Source: Mesorhabditis belari
Lineage: Eukaryota; Nematoda; Chromadorea; Rhabditida; Rhabditidae
Reading direction: 5' to 3'
Length of the DNA stretch: 64,000 bases
Assembly: GCA_958450365.1 (NCBI GenBank)
Contig: CAUEEP010000736.1
Location: 1,981,501 to 2,045,500, forward strand
Under the pieces are notes generated by a model. It was not told the origin of the DNA. It saw only the letters and a list, made by a program, of their open reading frames with translations, and did no database searches. Both the position numbers and the translations under genes were made by a program. Positions 10,301 through 18,757 of the stretch are shown piece by piece; within the stretch, counting starts at the first letter, position 1, and each line of letters starts with the position of its first letter.

Positions 10301-11871
10301 CGATGCTAAATTCGATGCTAAAATAATTCTAGAATGAGAAATCTTCAATATCGAGCTGATCCAAGGAGAAAAAGCGGAGAGATTCTTGATCGAATTCTTC
10401 TCGTCATTGGCGTCTTTGGAGAAATCCTCTTTTGCTTCATTGGTTTGTTGTTTTATTCTCTGTGCTGTAACGTGAAAACGCAGACTTTCTAGTGTACAAA
10501 ATTCTACATAAATTTAGTGCTTTCAGCTAAAAAAAAAAAATCAAAAATTCAGCTATCGATTTATGGCTAGAAAACAAAAAAACTGATGATGGATGGAGCC
10601 GCTTTCAGCCAATATATTTCCTTTTTGTTTATATCTTACGGCTTTCTTCAGCTCTTTCCCAAGCAATGTTCATCTTGTTGAGTGGAAGGTATTGGAAAAT
10701 CAAAGAAATCGATTTATTGACTTTTTAGATTAATTGCTCGAAATGAAAATGAGCAAAAGGTAAAAAGTGGAAAGCAATCGATTACATTTTTGCTTGTGGC
10801 TAACATTTCGCTCTTTATTTTCACCATGTATGAATCGATGAGAAGCAATTTACCGATCGAACTCTCGAGTCTCGCCTATCCATATCTCATTTATGGAATC
10901 AGTCCATTCACTGTTTTCTATAGGTAAAGGAAAACTGACAAGAAAGGCTAGATAGGCTTTAACTGGCTGGTAAGAGGATTGGCGATGAGAATTGGCATAC
11001 CCGACGAGTTCTCTGACCCTTAAAACCCCCGGGCACAAATTTACAACTCAATAGCTTCTTTTTAAACCATCAACATCAGCCTTGGCTAGGTGTTCTTTGT
11101 GTGCCGGCATAATCGCTCTCGATCTGGTACACGCCCTAGATAGATAGCTATTCCCTTTTCCACTTCATAAAATAGTGATCGGACTTTCCCGATTTCCCGT
11201 TATAGCTGTTCTTTGTGCCTTCGCGTAATCGCTCACGATCTGGCACATGCCTCTGATGGATATGTTCCCTTTTCCACGTCATAAAATAGTGAGCTATCGC
11301 ACTTTCCCGGTTTCCCGTTTCATTTCGTTTTTTTCCCCTTCTTTGTGCGGTCGCGTAATCGATCACGATCTGGCACATGCCTCTGATAGATGCCTATTCC
11401 TTTTTAATATCCTTAAAGATGATGGACTAAGCCGTTCTCGTTGCGTTGGGGGTCACTATACTCAAATTTTTGGGACGGATTTTAACCCAAAGTTTTAGCC
11501 GATTCCTAAGATATTTTCGGATCGACAAGAGGCAAATTCTCTGCTATTTTCCCCCAAATTACATCCAAAGAACAGCCTGAGACTAGACCCAAATCCAAGT
11601 CTAGACATTAAGCACAATTGAGAGTTAACACAGTTAAGTTTTTTTGCTTTTTGTGATAGTGAAAGTGAAATTTATTCAATAATTCTAATCTAATCCAGTC
11701 TAGATTTTCATTATTTCAATTCGAATACGAAAACAAATCATTTCCAGATTCCACAGCGCTGTCTGTTTGCTAGAGATCTACCGGAAAACCTACAATACAA
11801 AGTTTTACGAGACGCTCCAAATGCGGGCTTTCTCTGTCGATCTTGTCGATGATCCAATTGAAGAACTCTAG
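4398..11871 (+). CDS. otopetrin-family proton channel, complete (gene B)
   Basis: Thirteen exons: 4398-4459, 4507-4618, 6324-6452, 7860-8123, 8167-8265, 8945-9077, 9269-9392, 9475-9565, 10176-10285, 10333-10442, 10553-10688, 10729-10923, 11748-11871. Phases agree at all junctions and give 562 aa, normal for otopetrins. Recognisable landmarks: first helix MLSLFYALVLIIGAVIV; LYLRFGALGI; QMHFIFTNSK; FGLMHIVAVNVF; VEYFLIGSGMMFVLW; RSTTGLFGGILYM; MYESMRSNLP; and the family's closing FYRFHSAVCLLEIYRKTY. The exon at 9475 uses a GTCAGT donor. Exon 8945-9077 (loop before the VEY helix) is weakest: two frames are open and I chose the one that fits both neighbours' phases. Family role: proton conduction across the plasma membrane. 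An AATAAA lies about 25 bp after the stop. Confidence 0.9.
4655..5037. mobile_element. hAT-type MITE with 8-bp target duplication
   Basis: A 383-bp element in intron 2 of otopetrin B. The ends are TAGACTTCGGAAAACAAAAC and, inverted, TAGAGTTCGGCAAACAAAAC. It is flanked by a perfect 8-bp direct repeat CTATAAAG (4647-4654 and 5038-5045). Subterminal AAAACC tracts on the left and GGTTTT tracts on the right extend the inverted repeat. The 8-bp duplication and the TAGAG ends fit hAT transposons. No transposase is encoded. Confidence 0.8.
5653..5862. mobile_element. palindromic MITE, TACCGTATT family, copy 1
   Basis: Ends TACCGTATTCTCTCTAATAG and the inverted CTATTAGAGAAAATACGGTA, about 210 bp apart, with GTAGTG(A/C)A(C)CCC just inside. 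The interior has TTTCCCAGAAG..CAACACTC and GATCTCATCGTCAGCTACAT as in the other copies (14793, 15091, 30757; partial 24919; short 50302). Confidence 0.88.
6537..7088 (-). mobile_element. internally deleted mariner in otopetrin B intron 3
   Basis: A 552-bp element bounded by TTAGGTTGTCCAATAAGTAA and its inverse, flanked by TA on both sides (6535-6536, 7089-7090). On the - strand a frame carries the mariner N-terminal helix-turn-helix (YDFKRGKTAADCHRTI..FGE, QCQRWFKRF) fused directly to the transposase C-terminal end (LDDFFSSKPASFYYDGL..LGRW, ending GEYID). The catalytic core is missing, so it is non-autonomous. Confidence 0.88.
7150..7800. repeat. two hairpins and partial copies of an exon edge
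   Basis: Hairpin 1 (about 7164-7232) and hairpin 2 (about 7732-7795) have near-perfect arms of the type TCAGCCAACTGACTCTAATA around an AATGC loop; a half copy is at 5908-5952. Fragments resembling the 5' edge of exon 7860 (GAAATTTTAGA(G/A)TCTGGAACTA) are at 6517-6536 and 7649-7681. So the acceptor region of exon 4 has been copied twice upstream of itself. Confidence 0.75.
8390..8730. repeat. dispersed CG-rich repeat, 3 tandem copies
   Basis: Three units contain GGTGTTCTTTGTGC, then CAATCGCTC(A/T)CGATCTGGCACACGC(C/T)CCAGATAGATA, each followed by a diverged 60-bp tail. It lies in the intron between exons 8265 and 8945 of otopetrin B. Same family as 1545-2010 and 11085-11420, but inverted relative to the copies at 1545-2010. 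Confidence 0.75.
9600..10160. repeat. about 120-bp tandem repeat in otopetrin B intron 8
   Basis: Four to five units run GCTACAGTAGAACTTACAG, CCTTTAAACCATAGAACAGC, TTTCTTTGAGCAG and GCTTAGACTTAGATTCCTCT. The intron start (TTCTGACTTTCATTTTT..CTGAATAATAGCC) is itself copied at 9988-10030, so the array grew by duplication that includes the splice-donor flank. Confidence 0.8.
11085..11420. repeat. dispersed CG-rich repeat in the last otopetrin B intron
   Basis: Three units carry CGTAATCGCTCACGATCTGGCACATGCC and related blocks, plus a reversed copy of the GGGGGTTT..CAGAGTC module at 10990-11060. The last introns of both otopetrin genes contain this family, although in opposite orientations. Confidence 0.7.
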
Positions 11872-12346
11872 AATTAAACATCAAAAAACATGTTGAAAAT
11901 AAATTCTCCTTATTTTCTTAGAAATCTTTCTTCAGGAAGAGATTATTGAGGCGTGAATAATCTTTTTTTTTTTCCTTTCCGCCATAATGTTTTTTTTTCA
12001 GGGATTTTCTAAACCGGTGTTTTTCTTTAAGTTCTGAATTTTGAAAATCCTAATTTTGTGTCTTTCTTGATTATGTTTAATAAATTTTTAGTGAAATTTT
12101 TCAAACTAAAGTCAAACTTGCAAGTTTATGTTGCAAACTTGTCAAACTTGCGAGCAAACAGTCACTGAGTGTTTTCCTGTAAAGATTTAAAAAAAACTAT
12201 CGTAATCAAACAATCATTTGAAAGAAATTTCTAGTATAGATATGAGAAAGCTATTGAAAAAAATATTATAGAGATAAATTATCATAATCTAACTGCTAGT
12301 TTTCATCTAATCAGTCAAATTTTAACTTTATAGACTAAGATGATAT
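11872..12346. other. otopetrin B 3' flank, no gene seen
   Basis: AT-rich 3' flank containing an AATAAA shortly after the otopetrin stop, then unstructured intergenic sequence up to a Merlin-type insertion. I see no coding frame or RNA gene. Confidence 0.5.
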
Positions 12347-12354
12347 CAAAATTC

Positions 12355-12819
12355 GGTACTTTCCCGTTATACCCCCACAGCATCAATCCCGTTATACCCC
12401 CACAGCATCAATCCCGTTATACCCCCACAGCATCAATCCCGTTATACCCCCACAGCATCAATCCCGTTATACCCCCACAGCATCAATCCCGGAAGCAACC
12501 CTTTTAAGAACCCAATCAAAGTAATCGATCTTTCCCAATTCAGTTCTAGCCATGAATTCCGTAAGGTAGCTTTCCAAATGATGACGTGATGTACCGCGGT
12601 GCTTCTTATTCCGCCACTTTGCGCTTTCCCAAAGCCACTCGATAGTTTGTGTTTGAATAGAGGGTCCGTTGAATTAAGAAAGTTCTTTTTTGGGAAAAAC
12701 ATCATTCGGATAAATGCTAATTTTTTAAAATGTGGGATTGATGCTGTGGGGGTATAACGGGATTGATGCTGTGGGGTGATAACGGGATTGATGCTGTGGG
12801 GGTATAATGAGAGAGTACC
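12355..12819 (-). mobile_element. Merlin (IS1595-like) transposon remnant with satellite ends
   Basis: A 465-bp element with terminal GGTACT..AGTACC and a perfect 8-bp target duplication CAAAATTC (12347-12354 and 12820-12827). Each end carries a 25-bp unit CCCGTTATACCCCCACAGCA+TCAAT, five times on the left and three times inverted on the right. The core (12490-12730, - strand) encodes the C-terminal part of an IS1595/Merlin DDE transposase: TQTIEWLWESAKWRNKK, RGTSRHHLESYLTEFMAR. The N-terminal two thirds are gone. Merlin elements are known to make 8-9 bp duplications. Confidence 0.85.
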
Positions 12820-13489
12820 CAAAATTCGAATGGAAACTAGCAGCTGGAGAGCAATAGCTTTGTAGAATAAACTCAAGAAGCAAAAAGCTTTTAAAACTTT
12901 GAATATAGAAAACGATTTCAAAACCTTTTCTGTTTTCATCGAATATTTCAAGGTATTCATATTCTTTATGGAATGTAATGCACTTCCTGAACGAGCTGAG
13001 TGCGACAAGAAAATGATGGCCATTCATAGGGAAATCGGAAAGGAATGGGTTAAAAAGTTCCGCTTATTTTCAAGCATCTACAAGAATTGTTTTCACTTTT
13101 TTTTTGTTCTGAGTACACCACTTTACTCAATAACAAGGATATTTTCGTATTTTTCCCTTCGCTTTCCTATCATTATCGTCTAAAATTGCTTTGATCACTT
13201 ATTTTCATCTAAAGTATATTCATTTTAAAGCATTTTCTAAATGATATTCTTTTAAAAAAGCTATCATACTATTAGTTTACATCAAAATCAGCCAAATTTT
13301 AAAGCTTTGACTAAATCTTTGCATTTCTTAGCTAATGATAATTGAATTGAATTGAAAATTGAATGAAAACTGGTGGTTGATTGAAAAATGAATGAAAACT
13401 GGTTGATTACAATAATTTCTAATATAAATGCCTTTTTTGAAGTGGATTAGTTGCCGAAGATTTAGGGATTATTTGCCTAATCATTCTGT

Positions 13490-14110
13490 CTGTAAGCTAA
13501 GCCAGAAGTCACCCAGAAGTCGGGTGGACCTGGCTTATGGACCTGGCTTATGGACCTGGCTTATGGACCTGGCTTATGGACCTGGCTTATGGACCTGGCT
13601 TATGGACCTAGCTTCTAGCTCTGGGCCTATGGGATTATTTGCCATTCTTTCTACCTGTAAGCTAAGCCAGATATCGGGTGGACCTGGCTTATGGACCTGG
13701 CTTATGAACCTAGCTTCTAGCTCTGGGCCTATGGGATTATTGCCATTCTTTCTACCTGTAAGCTAAGCCAGATATCGGGTGGACCTGGCTTATGGACCTG
13801 GCTTATGAACCTAGCTTCTAGCTCTGGGCCTATGGGATTATTTGCCATTCTTTCTACCTGTAAGCTAAGCCAGATATCGGGTGGACCTGGCTTATGGACC
13901 TGGCTTATGAACCTAGCTTCTAGCTCTGGGCCTATGGGATTATTTGCCAATCATTCTGTCTGTAAGCTAAGCTAGAAGTCAGCCAGAAGTCGCGTGGACC
14001 TGGCTGATGGACCTAACTTCTAGCTCTGGCCTTATGGGATTATTTGCCAATCTTTCTACCTGTAAGCTAAGCCAGAAGTCGCGTGGACCTAGCTCTGGCC
14101 TCACTTTCCT
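13490..14110. repeat. about 100-bp satellite with nested 15-bp GGACCTGGCTTATGG units
   Basis: Five higher-order units: CCTATGGGATTATTTGCCA, CTACCTGTAAGCTAAGCCAG, ATATCGGGTGGACCTGGC, one to six GGACCTGGCTTATGG, then AACCTAGCTTCTAGCTCTGG. The first unit has the longest inner array. No gene; open frames through it are artefacts. Confidence 0.88.
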
Positions 14111-14436
14111 TTCTTGGTTCAAAAAAGTACCAATGCTCAAGAAGCTGTTGCTCACTAAATGATTCAATCTCTGAACACCTTTTTACTCAAAAATCCAATT
14201 CCTTTACCTTTCTAGCCATCCAATCTTTTCAAATCTTTTCAAAAACAAACTTTCAAAAACTTTTACACCCTCGCCTTAAATGCCGACTATTTTGAAGCCT
14301 TTTTCCCCTTTCTTTAGCCTTTAGCCTTCAACGTATTTAGACCAAACCCGTCAACACATTCACCTTTTCTTTCGTAACTAATGACGCTTAGATCTTTGCT
14401 AGACTGGACAAAGCTTCACTAATTGTTTTTTTAAAG

Positions 14437-16250
14437 ATGGATGATGAGACTACAGAAAAGCCACACAATCACAACTTTGTCCTATTCGGCGGATTGCTTT
14501 GTTTGATTTTATTACTCCCAATCGTTTATCTCTTCTACAAACTTTTTGTGCTATGGAGAATGAAAAAGGAGAAGTAAGGCTTTGTTTTTAAACTTAAAGC
14601 TCTTTATTATAGTTAATTGAGGATTCTTAAAAGTTAAAAATTCCAGAATCAAGCGAATGTTGAGAGAAAACGATCGAATCAAAGCTCTTCACCTAAAAGC
14701 GGCTACAATTAGAGCTCTGACAAAGCAAAGTGTTTCATCAACACCTGGTAAAAGCTTTAATAGATAATTTAGACAAAATTAAGTAATATTATTACCGTAT
14801 TTTCTCTAATAGTAGTGCACCCCGGTGAGCCGAGTTGATGACTATTTTACGGTTTCCAAGCTTTCCCAGAAGTTCAACACTCTAATTATCCGCAAGATCT
14901 CATCGTCAGCTATATTTTCCGACCCTACATCGATAGGTTCTTAAAGGCGGTTCTCGAGATTTCGAGGAATCTAGGCGACGCTCAGGGTACACTACTATTA
15001 GAGAAAATACGATAGATTGAAAGCTCTACAATATCTACAAAGTCAAGTTAATGTCCGCGATTGTATGATATATGTAGATCTATACTCAAATACCGTATTC
15101 TCTCTAATAGTAGTGCACCCCGCCGAGTTAATGACTATTTTACGGCTTCCAAGGTTTTGCACAGAAGTTCAACACTCAAATCCCCCACTAGATCTCATCG
15201 TCAGCTACATTCCGACCCCACATCGATAGGTTCTGATAAGCGGTTCTCGAGATTTCGAGGGAATTTAGGCGACGCTCATGGTGCACTACTATTAGAGAAA
15301 ATACGGTAATAACGTCATCGAACTTTCACTGAAAAAAAGCTCTTTGTGACTTTTGCAAACCTTAAGCTTTTAAAAATTGCCTATTCAATTTTTGCTTAAT
15401 CTTTTCACTTTTCTAGAAACTCGAATGTCGACCAGTGCTTCCTCTCTGCCTCCTCGATTGCACACAGCACCAGCAGCCGTACTTCCGGGTTTAATCGAAA
15501 CATCGACCACTCAAACGAAAGGAGAAAATCGACAAAATGGTTACTCTTTCAAAACACAGTTGAAAATAGCATAATATTTGAGTTTAGAAAGTCTAGACAC
15601 GATTTAAGACAACAAGAAACCAAAAAACCAAAAAAGAAACTATGCTTAGGGATGTAGGACTTAAGCTAAACAAATGGTTTACCATGCTCAGATACAGGAT
15701 AGCTGTCTTCAGAACGAAGCTTTGGCTTGACCTGACTCTAGATTCTGTCCTTGCTTGGGTAGAATTACTTTGCTTAAAGTCCTACTATTATCATTGTTAT
15801 CATATCATTTCTCATTTTCCTTACAAAGTTTTTAATTTAAGACAATAATTCAAACCAAGAAAGAAACTATGCCTAGGGATGTAGGACTTAAGCTAAAGAA
15901 ATGGTTTACCATGGTCAGATACAGGAGAGCTGTCTTCAGAACGAAGCCTTGGCTTGACCAAAGCTTTGGCTTGGCCTGACTCTAGATTCTGTCCTTGCTT
16001 GGGTAAAATTACTTTGCTTAAAATTCTACTATTATCATCGTTATCATATCATTGTTATCATATCATTTCTCATTTTCCTTACAAACAATTTTCTAGTTAT
16101 TTAGGAATCTCTGAGCTCGATCCAACAAAAATCTCAAAAGCTCAATGTGTTGAAAGAAATCTGATGGACATTGGCCCTCTTCCACAGGATATTTCTGATT
16201 TAGAGGAAGAGATTGAAGAAAGAAGAAGAAAGCTTTTAAAAATGCCTTGA
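14437..16250 (+). CDS. single-pass membrane protein, unrecognised
   Basis: Exons 14437-14573, 14647-14747, 15417-15539 and 16105-16250, all phase-consistent, 168 aa. The ATG sits directly after TTTTTTTAAAG. Residues 1-13 are acidic/His-rich; about 14-37 form one hydrophobic helix (VLFGGLLCLILLLPIVYLFY); then a very basic stretch RMKKEKIKRML and an Ala/Ser/Thr-rich cytoplasmic part; the C-terminus is an acidic-then-basic coil (DLEEEIEERRRKLLKMP). The last acceptor is the second of two nearby AGs (TTCTAGTTATTTAG); the first would bring a stop. No family recognised. Introns hold two MITEs and a duplicated segment. Confidence 0.7.
14793..15013. mobile_element. TACCGTATT-family MITE, copy 2
   Basis: TACCGTATTTTCTCTAATAG at the left and the inverse (with a degenerate last bases GATA) at the right. 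It sits in intron 2 of the membrane-protein gene. Confidence 0.85.
15091..15307. mobile_element. TACCGTATT-family MITE, copy 3
   Basis: Intact inverted ends TACCGTATTCTCTCTAATAG / CTATTAGAGAAAATACGGTA, 77 bp downstream of copy 2 in the same intron and the same orientation. Confidence 0.87.
15640..16088. repeat. tandem duplication inside intron 3
   Basis: About 220 bp starting AGAAACTATGC(T/C)TAGGGATG and including TAAATGGTTTACCATG, GATTCTGTCCTTGCTTGGGT and a (TATCAT) run occur twice in tandem (15638-15830 and 15862-16085). Its second copy ends just before the acceptor of the last exon. Confidence 0.8.
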
Positions 16251-16586
16251 TTCTTCTCGTTTATTATCAAAAATTTTGTATTTTTGCAATCCCAAAATCA
16301 TTTTTTCTTTAAATTTTCATATTTCGGGTGTTCTACTGAACAGTATATTGTTTTTGCTTGTAAATCTTTGAACTTATTAGTGATCAAAGTTTGAAATAAA
16401 TATAATAAATATAATAAATATTGATTTTAAAAAAAGAAAATAAAAAAAAGATGGATTGGGAAAGGAAAAGACAAGAAAAAAAAACAAAAATTAACAGATT
16501 TTTCGATTTTTTTTCTAACAAATTCATTCTTTATAATAAAATATTGTTATTAATTATTAGATGAACACTTTTTAAGTTAAGATTTG

Positions 16587-17309
16587 TTAGGTTGTTCGGA
16601 TATAAACGAGCGTTTGCACTGCTTAATTCGTGAGACATTTCTCGCATCATCTCGTTCTCAATCCTCCTCAATTGTAGCATCAATGGCGTTGAGATAGAGT
16701 AGAATTTGAACATAGAAACTATTGAGCAAGTTCACGCGTCGTTTGACATCGATCTGATTCGATTGCAGCCCTCAAAGTACCGCTTGAGGTCGACGAGAGT
16801 GTTCATCATCCTCGAGACTTTCATCACCATTCCGAAAGCGTTGGAACCAGGCTCGGCATCGACTTTCGGACAAAAAATCATTCCCAAATGCTTTGACCAA
16901 ATATCGATGGGATTCCGCCGCTGTTTTGCCCAGTTTGAAGTCGTAAAGTAGGCGAACTTGATATTTGAAGTCGATCATCTAAAGCTGAAGTCGTAGAGTA
17001 GGCGAACGCGAACTTGATATTTGAAGTCGATCATCTAAAGCTGAAGTCGTAGAGTAGGCAGACGCGAAATTGATATTTGAAGTCGGTCATCTAAAGCTGA
17101 AGTCATAAAGTAGGCGAACGCAAACTTTATATATTTAAGGTCGGTCATCTAAAGCAAGAAAAAAGTTCTTAAAAATAAGAAATTATCCGTTTAAAAAGAT
17201 TCCAAATATACACAAGATAACGTACTTTTAAATAGAGAAAGACATCTTTTAAAAGCTTCTCTCACAACAATAAATTTAGCAACACTTGTTTATATCCGAA
17301 CGACCTAAT
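16587..17309 (-). mobile_element. mariner remnant (N-terminal HTH part) with local tandem copies
   Basis: Ends TTAGGTTGTTCGGATATAAA and the inverted TTTATATCCGAACGACCTAA. The - strand encodes YDFKLGKTAAESHRYLVKAF and CRAWFQRFRNGDESLED, the paired-like HTH of mariner transposases. A 50-58 bp segment (GAAGTCGTA.AGTAGGCGAAC..GTCATCTAAAGC) is repeated four times at 16935-17155. The catalytic domain is not seen. Confidence 0.82.
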
Positions 17310-17716
17310 AGAAACATATCACAAGCCTTAAAATCCAGATCCAGATCCAAATCCAGATCCAGATTCAGATCGAAAAACGTACAACTTTATATCCGAAAAA
17401 CCTAATTTAAAGAACTTTTAAGTTCTTCTTTTTAAACTCTTTATTGCTTTCAAATTAAAAACAAGAAAAATTGAATTAAAACGATTTTTGAGATCAATTG
17501 AACACATTAAACTTATTCCTTTTGAAGGCTTACTTTTGAAATTTTCTGATTAAACTCACATCATTTATTATCTATGTTTTTACAGCTTTCCATTCAATAA
17601 ACAAAGCTTTTCGGTTCTTTTCCGTTATAAATCCACAAAATTTGCATCCATCCATGAAAATAAACAAGGAAAACCCAAGAAAATTCATTCTTTTGCTATT
17701 TTCTATAGGATAAAAG

Positions 17717-18060
17717 ATGGAGAAAACCGGCTTTACCCAAACTCAAGTCAATCACAAGTACAACTTCGGTATCTATGACTCAAGAAAACCGGCTTTACCC
17801 AAACTCAAGTCAATCACAAGTACAACCTCTGAATCCATGACTCAAGCAAACCGGCTTTACCCAAACTCAAGTCAATCACAAGTACAACTTCGGTATCCAT
17901 GACTCAAGAAAACCGGCTTTACCCAAACTCAAGTCAATCACAAGCAAAACTTCCTGACCTTTTCCATGACCCATTCACGTCTATGGGGATCAATCTTTAT
18001 TGACTTGAGCTTTACCCAAAGCTCAAGCCATAGCCCAAAGCCAAAGCCAAACCAAATCAA
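17717..18060. repeat. about 62-bp tandem repeat GAAAACCGGCTTTACCCAAA
   Basis: Four units run AAAACCGGCTTTACCCAAAC, TCAAGTCAATCACAAG, TACAACTTCGGTATC, ATGACTC, followed by two degraded copies to about 18090. An ATG opens the first unit but the frame only reads the repeat. Confidence 0.82.
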
Positions 18061-18757
18061 GGCAATCACAAGTACAACTTCCAATCCATAACCCATTCAC
18101 GAGCATCTATGGGGATCTACTAAATAGAGAAAGAAGAAGCATCGCGTCATTTCCTATTGAGCTACCTCGTTGAATCCAAAGTCTGACAAAAAGTTGGAAA
18201 AGACGATTTCTATGAATGTGTGTTGCAACAAATCCCTACAACATCAATTCCTCATTCATCTTATTTAGTTTATTCTTATTTAGACTATTAAATGATCAAG
18301 GGTTATTTTGGGATCAAGGGATCCAAGGGTTAGAACGGAAAAGAACTAGCTTTTTGGTAGATCTAGAATCTAAATCTAGAATCAGGGTTTAAAAAGTTTA
18401 TTATATTAATCAAAGAATTTCTCTGCACATAACTCTATGACATCATATCGGAAATTGCAAAATTTTCTCCAAAATTCAAATGTTCAAAGGACAAATTCAC
18501 AGGTGCACAAATTTTGTGTGTATTTTTGAAAAAAAAATATATGAAATGTTCCCAAATTGCAAAGAAAACGTGGCAGGGTTTGCATATACCAAAAAATAAT
18601 GCATTTTTCATCAACTTTCACTTAAAGAGTTGTTGTTTCAGGTGTCACACGTGACTATATGAATTTTTTTTCTTTTTAAACAAAACTCATGATTTATAAG
18701 GATTCATTTGCGTTTAAATTTTCATCCTTTTCATCCTTTTCTATCGCTCATTTTCTA

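Noticed and set aside
12442..13027. 193-codon and 100-codon - strand frames
   Set aside because: They mix three frames of the Merlin remnant; the IS1595-like protein is in another frame.
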